The notes under the pieces were generated by a model, which did not search any database, was not told where the DNA came from, and saw nothing but the letters and a program-made list of their open reading frames with translations. 35,147 nucleotides of DNA, from NCBI GenBank assembly GCA_014378525.1, contig JACMNL010000025.1, positions 1 through 35,147 of the forward strand, in the 5' to 3' direction. The number at the start of each line of letters is the position of its first letter. The first letter of the stretch is position 1. The DNA comes from Bacteriovorax sp. (GTDB lineage: Bacteria > Bdellovibrionota > Bacteriovoracia > Bacteriovoracales > Bacteriovoracaceae). The position numbers and the translations under genes were made by a program. Positions 30,948-35,147 of this stretch are shown here, in pieces.

Positions 30948-32654
30948 ATGAAAAGTCTCATCACATTAATTTTAGTTTTAAATGTTTTTGCACTCTACGG
31001 ATGTAAGAGCAGCTCAGGTACTTCTTCAACTGCGGCGACAGTTGCTCCACGAGTTGCACTCGTTGGACCCGATCCACTACTTAGTTATCAATGGCACCTG
31101 GATAATACAGGACAGAGTGCATTCTCCAGCACAAACGGTACAGTCGGTGCAGATATCGATATAGACAATCTTTTTTCTCTGGGTTTTACAGGTAAAGGTG
31201 TTGTGGTTGCAGTTTCCGATACCAACATTGAAGTTGATCACGAAGATCTCTATGCCAACGTCAGCATTCCTCTTTCAAGAAATTATTTAAATTCATCTTC
31301 TGCTTCATGGCCTGGAAATAAACCATGGGTCTCTGGCAATACTTCTGAACACGGAACTTCGGTCATGGGACTCATCGGTGCTGTTGCCAACAATGCAGTT
31401 GGCGGACGTGGTGTAGCTCCTGGAGTAACACTTGCTGGATTTAATTTTATTGAATCAACACAATCACTCTCAAGATATCTCGATCAGGCCAAAGGTGCGA
31501 TTGATGTTTTCAATTACAGCTATGGAACCGACACGTGTACCGTGGTTCCCATCGATAGTACTTACATTACGCAGTTAAAATACGGAGTGACGTCGCAGAG
31601 ATCGGGAAAAGGATCGATCTATGTTAAAGCTGCCGGCAACGAATATTTTGGTAATTTAGGTGCATGTAATGCGACCTATGAAGGTAATGCTTATCTTGGA
31701 AATGCAAATCTTGAACAAGTTAATGCTTTTCCTTACACCATTTTAGCAGCAGCACTCACTTCAGGAAATGTTCTAACAGAATACTCTTCTCCCGGATCTA
31801 ATCTCTGGATCTCAGCTCCCGGTGGTGAAGATGGTGTAACTAAACCTGGAATTATTTCAACTGATTTAACGGGATGTTCAAAAGGGTATTCAAAATCAAA
31901 CATCACCGGAACAAATAGTTTTGATACCGGCGTGAATCCACTCAATGCCGGATGCAATTATACTTCAACATTAGAAGGAACATCTTTTTCTTCACCTATT
32001 ACGGCAGGAACTGTTGCTTTAATGTTGCAGGCGAATCCTGCGCTTACCTGGAGAGATGTAAAACATATTCTTGCATCAACTGCAGTGAAGGTTGATCCGA
32101 CTTCTACCAACTCCAGTCATCCGATGGGAGCTTCCCACGATCTTGCCGGACATATTTATGAAAGAGGATGGACACATAATGCTGCCGGATACTGGTTTCA
32201 TAACTGGTATGGTTTCGGAGCGCTCGATGCAAAGGCCGCAGTGCTGATGGCAGAAACATATACTTCGCATTTAGGTACCATGGTTGAATCACTTTTTTCA
32301 AGTGGAGCTATTTCACAGGCGATTCCTGATCATTCAGCAGCAGGAACTACGAATACAATTAATGTCACTTCAAATTTAGTTGTCGAATCCATCCAGCTTA
32401 CGGTGAACGTTACTCACGCCTACCCGGGAGAACTGGGAATTGAAATCACTTCTCCATCAGGAACAGTTTCAAATGTAATGAATATCAATAGCGGAATGAT
32501 TGCAACGAATTTAAGCAATGCACTTTTTTTATCAAACGCATTTTACGGTGAAACTTCATCTGGTAACTGGACGATTAAAGTTATCGATGGAGAGGTCGCT
32601 GATACGGGAACACTGACTTCGTGGAAAATTAATGTTTATGGACATGCTCCATGA
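30948..32654 (+). CDS. Lipid-anchored S8 (subtilisin/kexin-like) protease with C-terminal P-domain (568 aa)
   Basis: The leader ends in a canonical lipobox LYGC with Cys19. The catalytic triad is Asp91 (VAVSDTNIEVDHEDL), His135 (SEHGTSVMG) and Ser346 (EGTSFSSPITAG), with oxyanion Asn231 (KAAGNEYFG). The C-terminal 110 residues form a proprotein-convertase P-domain (LTVNVTHAYPGELGIEITSPSG, ending GNWTIKVID and SWKINVYG), so the architecture is kexin-like. The enzyme is probably tethered to the outer or inner membrane facing the periplasm or outside. No long propeptide precedes the catalytic domain. I took the ATG at 30948, not the TTG five codons earlier. It overlaps the next gene by four bases (ATGA). 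Confidence 0.93.
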   Translation: MKSLITLILVLNVFALYGCKSSSGTSSTAATVAPRVALVGPDPLLSYQWHLDNTGQSAFSSTNGTVGADIDIDNLFSLGFTGKGVVVAVSDTNIEVDHEDLYANVSIPLSRNYLNSSSASWPGNKPWVSGNTSEHGTSVMGLIGAVANNAVGGRGVAPGVTLAGFNFIESTQSLSRYLDQAKGAIDVFNYSYGTDTCTVVPIDSTYITQLKYGVTSQRSGKGSIYVKAAGNEYFGNLGACNATYEGNAYLGNANLEQVNAFPYTILAAALTSGNVLTEYSSPGSNLWISAPGGEDGVTKPGIISTDLTGCSKGYSKSNITGTNSFDTGVNPLNAGCNYTSTLEGTSFSSPITAGTVALMLQANPALTWRDVKHILASTAVKVDPTSTNSSHPMGASHDLAGHIYERGWTHNAAGYWFHNWYGFGALDAKAAVLMAETYTSHLGTMVESLFSSGAISQAIPDHSAAGTTNTINVTSNLVVESIQLTVNVTHAYPGELGIEITSPSGTVSNVMNINSGMIATNLSNALFLSNAFYGETSSGNWTIKVIDGEVADTGTLTSWKINVYGHAP

Positions 32655-33379
32655 AAGTGAATCGCCCGGCACTCTACTTTCTCGCGATCATCATGATCAT
32701 CGCCAGCGTTTATGCCTGGCTTGAAACAAAAAACTACGAACCGAAAGAAAAAAATTTTTCAGTGCCGCTCGAATCTGTTACTCAAAAAGAAGTTTCGAAT
32801 GCTCCTGAAATTAAAGCTGAAAGAAAAATTCCAAATATTGTGGCCGGCAGAAAAGGGCTGATTGAAAAAGCTAAAAAATTCTATCAAACAATGCCTGAAA
32901 ATAAAGATGAAATGCCTTTGGGAAATAAGTCTAAACCCAAATCAGTTTCAACAGATGAAAACATCAAACTTCTCAGCGTAAATGTTGTTTTCTCAAATGA
33001 TCTTTATGCCTGCGCTCAAAGTGAATGCCCCAAAGCGGACGCAGTCGTCTCGGCAAACGGATTTAACATTTTTAAAGGGGAAGCGCCCCGATCACTGAAT
33101 TCAAAATCAAAAGCACTTGTCACTTACGATAAAGGCATCAATCAATATGGCATCTGGGAAAGAAGAGTTATTATTGAAACGACTTCACCAGTTGATCTTC
33201 GCGAAAAACTGGCCAGCATGAAGTTTGAATCCATCGAACATCCACAGGACAAATTATTTATTGCAGAGTATGTAGGAAATCTTTCTGACCTCGACGGAAC
33301 ATTGAGTGAATTAAAAAACATTGCGAATGTATCTACTGTGAGACTGGAGATTACTTACTCGCGCAATCGTACAAATTAA
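32651..33379 (+). CDS. Membrane-anchored protein of unknown function coupled to the S8 protease (242 aa)
   Basis: One N-terminal membrane helix (residues about 7-23), a Lys/Glu-rich linker to about residue 105, and a C-terminal domain with a disulfide-capable pair (ACAQSEC) and several predicted strands ending IANVSTVRLEIT. I recognise no family. Because it begins inside the protease stop codon (ATGA), it is almost certainly made with the protease and may anchor, chaperone, process or inhibit it. The C-terminal beta-alpha-beta feel is compatible with an inhibitor or propeptide-like fold, but this is only a guess. Confidence 0.75.
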   Translation: MKVNRPALYFLAIIMIIASVYAWLETKNYEPKEKNFSVPLESVTQKEVSNAPEIKAERKIPNIVAGRKGLIEKAKKFYQTMPENKDEMPLGNKSKPKSVSTDENIKLLSVNVVFSNDLYACAQSECPKADAVVSANGFNIFKGEAPRSLNSKSKALVTYDKGINQYGIWERRVIIETTSPVDLREKLASMKFESIEHPQDKLFIAEYVGNLSDLDGTLSELKNIANVSTVRLEITYSRNRTN

Positions 33380-33404
33380 TTCTGTCCTTCATCCCGTAAT
33401 CGTA

Positions 33405-33410
33405 TATAAT
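33405..33410 (+). promoter_or_regulatory. Candidate -10 box for methylglyoxal synthase
   Basis: Consensus TATAAT about 39 bases before the mgsA ATG, in an A/T-rich gap. The matching -35 position holds only a weak CTGTCC-like hexamer. Confidence 0.45.
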
Positions 33411-33448
33411 AATTAAAATAAATCACATTTCATTAATCAGGAATTACC

Positions 33449-33826
33449 ATGGCAGCACCTAAGAAAAAAACTCTTGCGCTCATCGCTCACGACGGAAAAA
33501 AAGCTGAGATGATCGGCTTCGTAAAAGATAATATTGAATTTTTAAAAAGATTTAATCTGATTGCCACTTCGACGACAGGTAAACTGGTCGCCCAGACTGG
33601 TTTAAAAGTTAAACGATATTTGTCAGGACCATTCGGAGGTGACGCCCAGATAACAGCGCTGGTGGCCACTGGAGACTGTCATGCAGTGATCTTCATGCGT
33701 GATCCGTTGGGAATGCACCCGCATGAACCGGATATTTATTCATTGCTTAGAATTTGTGATGTTCACGATGTTCCGCTGGCTACAAATCTCGCTTCTGCAC
33801 GGATGATTGTTATAGGATTGGAATAG
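33449..33826 (+). CDS. mgsA: Methylglyoxal synthase (125 aa)
   Basis: Converts dihydroxyacetone phosphate to methylglyoxal and phosphate, a bypass of lower glycolysis that relieves sugar-phosphate stress. The active-site residues known from the E. coli enzyme are all in register: His14 (AHDG), Asp65 (GPFGGDAQ), Asp85, His92 and Asp95 (RDPLGMHPHEPD). It is cytoplasmic and slightly shorter than E. coli MgsA (152 aa), lacking the C-terminal tail, as in many other bacteria. AGGA ribosome site nine bases before the ATG. It is probably transcribed alone. Confidence 0.96.
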   Translation: MAAPKKKTLALIAHDGKKAEMIGFVKDNIEFLKRFNLIATSTTGKLVAQTGLKVKRYLSGPFGGDAQITALVATGDCHAVIFMRDPLGMHPHEPDIYSLLRICDVHDVPLATNLASARMIVIGLE

Positions 33827-33937
33827 CGAGTCATCCCCTCCGTCGTAAAAAACTCCGATAATGTGATTGATAGGGCCTTCTTTTTAGCGTTATCCTTACA
33901 AGGCAAACATTGTAAAAAACAATTTGGAGGTTTTTTT

Positions 33938-34222
33938 ATGCGTAAGTTATTAGTTATCTCTGCTATGTCATTAATGAGTTTCGCTGCTCTTGCAGAAACA
34001 TCTGTTGAAATCACTTCATATATCTACACAAACCAGGAAAGAAGAGTTGCTGAAATTTGCGGCGTTGTGAAAGAAGCTGCTTCTACACCTTCATACGTAA
34101 AAATTGTTGTTGATTACAACAGCAAACGTCCTGCTACTTACAACACACTTGCTGGTGCTGACGGAAAATTCTGTCAGGTCGTAGTTTCTTACTACGGAAC
34201 AGCTCAAGCTTCAGCATTCTAA
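33938..34222 (+). CDS. Small secreted protein of unknown function (94 aa)
   Basis: Signal peptide of 19 residues (ending ALA, next residue Glu), then a 75-residue beta-rich mature protein with two cysteines (EICGVV and KFCQVV) that can form one disulfide. I do not recognise the family. A strong GGAGG ribosome site lies seven bases before the ATG and the codons are clean, so expression may be high. A possible promoter (TTGATA, 18 bases, TATCCT) lies about 40-70 bases upstream. An open frame upstream of the ATG is not supported by a ribosome site. Confidence 0.75.
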   Translation: MRKLLVISAMSLMSFAALAETSVEITSYIYTNQERRVAEICGVVKEAASTPSYVKIVVDYNSKRPATYNTLAGADGKFCQVVVSYYGTAQASAF

Positions 34223-34223
34223 T

Positions 34224-34865
34224 TTGATTGCAGTTATATCAGGAACAACAGGGCTCACCGGGTCCCTGTTGTTTTCTAAACTATTAGCAGACAAATCTAT
34301 TTCAGAGGTGATTTCAGTCACCAGAAAATCCCTCAATGTAAATAATCCGAAATTAAAAGAAGTCATCGTTAATGATTTTGCAAATCTACTCGACTACTCC
34401 GATGAACTCAAAGGTGATATTTATTTCTGCTGCCTTGGTACAACTATCAAGCAGGCGGGGAGCAAAGAGAATTTCAGGAAAGTAGATTTTAATTCTATTG
34501 TTAATTTTGGAAAAATTGCCGAGAAAAATATGGCAAAAACTTTTACTGTCATATCTGCGATGGGGGCCAGTCCCACTTCAAAGATTTTCTACAATAAAGT
34601 CAAAGGCGAAACTGAGTGTGCTTTAATGGAATTAAAAATTAACAGGCTGATTATCATGAGACCTGGTCTTTTAATTGGAGAGAGAAACGAAATCCGTCTC
34701 GCTGAAAAAGCAACAATTTCAATTTTTAATTCTTTAAGTAAAATTTTACCGGCCGCTATTAAAAATAGAATCGCTACACCAGTTGAGAAACTTACTTCAA
34801 GAATGTTAAAAGAAGGAATGAACTCTGCTCCCAAAATTAAAATCATTAACGCTATTGATATTTAA
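34224..34865 (+). CDS. Atypical SDR, NAD(P)-binding protein of the HTATIP2/YbjT-like group (213 aa)
   Basis: Rossmann motif SGTTGLTGSLL at the N-terminus, a CCLGTT segment after strand 4, VISAMGASPTSKIFYNKVKGE with the Tyr-x3-Lys-like pair (FYNKVKGE), and MRPGLLIGER. This pattern matches the atypical SDRs related to HTATIP2/TIP30, which bind NADP(H) and often act as regulators or redox sensors. The start appears to be TTG one base after the previous stop, with no ribosome site, so it depends on coupling to the small secreted protein gene. There is no later ATG before the Rossmann motif. Confidence 0.85.
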   Translation: MIAVISGTTGLTGSLLFSKLLADKSISEVISVTRKSLNVNNPKLKEVIVNDFANLLDYSDELKGDIYFCCLGTTIKQAGSKENFRKVDFNSIVNFGKIAEKNMAKTFTVISAMGASPTSKIFYNKVKGETECALMELKINRLIIMRPGLLIGERNEIRLAEKATISIFNSLSKILPAAIKNRIATPVEKLTSRMLKEGMNSAPKIKIINAIDI

Positions 34866-35147
34866 TGATGAAAAATATATTACTGATTTTCTTTCTCACA
34901 ACCCTCGCCTCCTGCGCACTATTTAGTCCAAATCCCAATCGTGAAAGCATTCTTTCAACTGCACCAGTGGAATTAAAACCATTCACGACGGATTATTGTT
35001 CTGACTGGCCAAATGGCACCAGCGATGCCCCCTACAAATGGGGAAACTGTTGCTTTACTCACGATCTTCATTACTGGATTGGTGGAACTGAAAGTGAAAG
35101 AAAAGATGCAGATAAAGAATTAAAAGCATGCGTGAAAAACGCCGGGG
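34865..35147 (+). CDS. Phospholipase A2-like lipoprotein, partial (cut by window end)
   Basis: Starts with two ATG codons, the first overlapping the stop of the SDR gene (TAATG), and encodes a lipobox LASC (Cys17). The mature part contains the pattern NCCFTHDLHYWIGG, then a Glu-Arg-x-x-Ala-Asp stretch and a further Cys. This resembles the catalytic CC-x-x-HD segment of secreted phospholipases A2, with His66-Asp67 as the likely catalytic pair. The frame is open to the end of the window (94 residues seen). A lipid-anchored phospholipase would fit a predator attacking prey membranes; that role is inference. Confidence 0.7.
   Translation, partial: MMKNILLIFFLTTLASCALFSPNPNRESILSTAPVELKPFTTDYCSDWPNGTSDAPYKWGNCCFTHDLHYWIGGTESERKDADKELKACVKNAG

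Noticed and set aside
1-35147. CRISPR arrays, insertion sequences, prophage, tRNA or rRNA genes
   Set aside because: Reading through, I saw no regular direct repeats, transposase, integrase, attachment duplications or RNA gene structure. A tRNA search program was not available to confirm this.

Overview
The window reads as chromosomal DNA of a Gram-negative, motile bacterium. It encodes a TolC-type outer-membrane protein, a TonB-type protein, several lipobox proteins and a chemotaxis operon. The compact gene packing, A/T-leaning composition, many lysine-rich secreted proteins and a large set of exported hydrolases fit a Bdellovibrionota predator, most likely a Bacteriovorax/Peredibacter-like member of Bacteriovoracia. 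That assignment is inference from gene content; no rRNA or other marker gene is present. I see no insertion sequence, prophage, CRISPR array or tRNA.

Layout. 1-5.4 kb: small envelope proteins, a DUF3465-type secreted protein, an MscS-family channel, an M14 carboxypeptidase and a YkgJ-type cysteine-cluster protein. 5.4-11.3 kb: a TolC-family gene, divergent from a complete four-gene BMP/Nup-type nucleoside ABC importer (binding protein, double ATPase, two permeases). 11.3-16.1 kb (minus strand): a tightly coupled operon of SDR oxidoreductase, TldD, PmbA-like protein and a membrane histidine kinase. 16.2-17.7 kb: a secreted protein of unknown function and a TonB-like protein.

17.7-25.1 kb is a lipid-metabolism block: PlsC-type acyltransferase, cytochrome P450, hexapeptide acyltransferase-like membrane protein, YnbA-like CDP-alcohol phosphatidyltransferase, four-helix SMR-like transporter, O-methyltransferase-like enzyme, YnbC-like hydrolase-methyltransferase fusion and YnbB-like phosphatidate cytidylyltransferase. 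Three of these match the E. coli ynbABC set in architecture. Here the set is rearranged and surrounded by additional lipid-type enzymes, which makes this the best candidate in the window for an undescribed pathway, probably an unusual phospholipid or glycolipid.

25.1-29.8 kb: a previously uncalled 42-residue peptide gene, then a minus-strand chemotaxis operon (soluble double-PAS receptor, CheR, CheD, triple-CheW protein) behind a sequence that fits a sigma-28 (FliA) promoter. 30-33.4 kb: a secreted repeat protein and a cupredoxin-like protein sharing a bidirectional terminator, then a lipid-anchored S8 protease with a P-domain, overlapping a membrane-anchored partner gene. 33.4 kb to the end: methylglyoxal synthase, a small secreted protein, an atypical SDR and the start of a phospholipase A2-like lipoprotein cut by the window edge.

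Translational coupling (ATGA and TAATG overlaps) is very common, and several convergent gene pairs meet with no gap.
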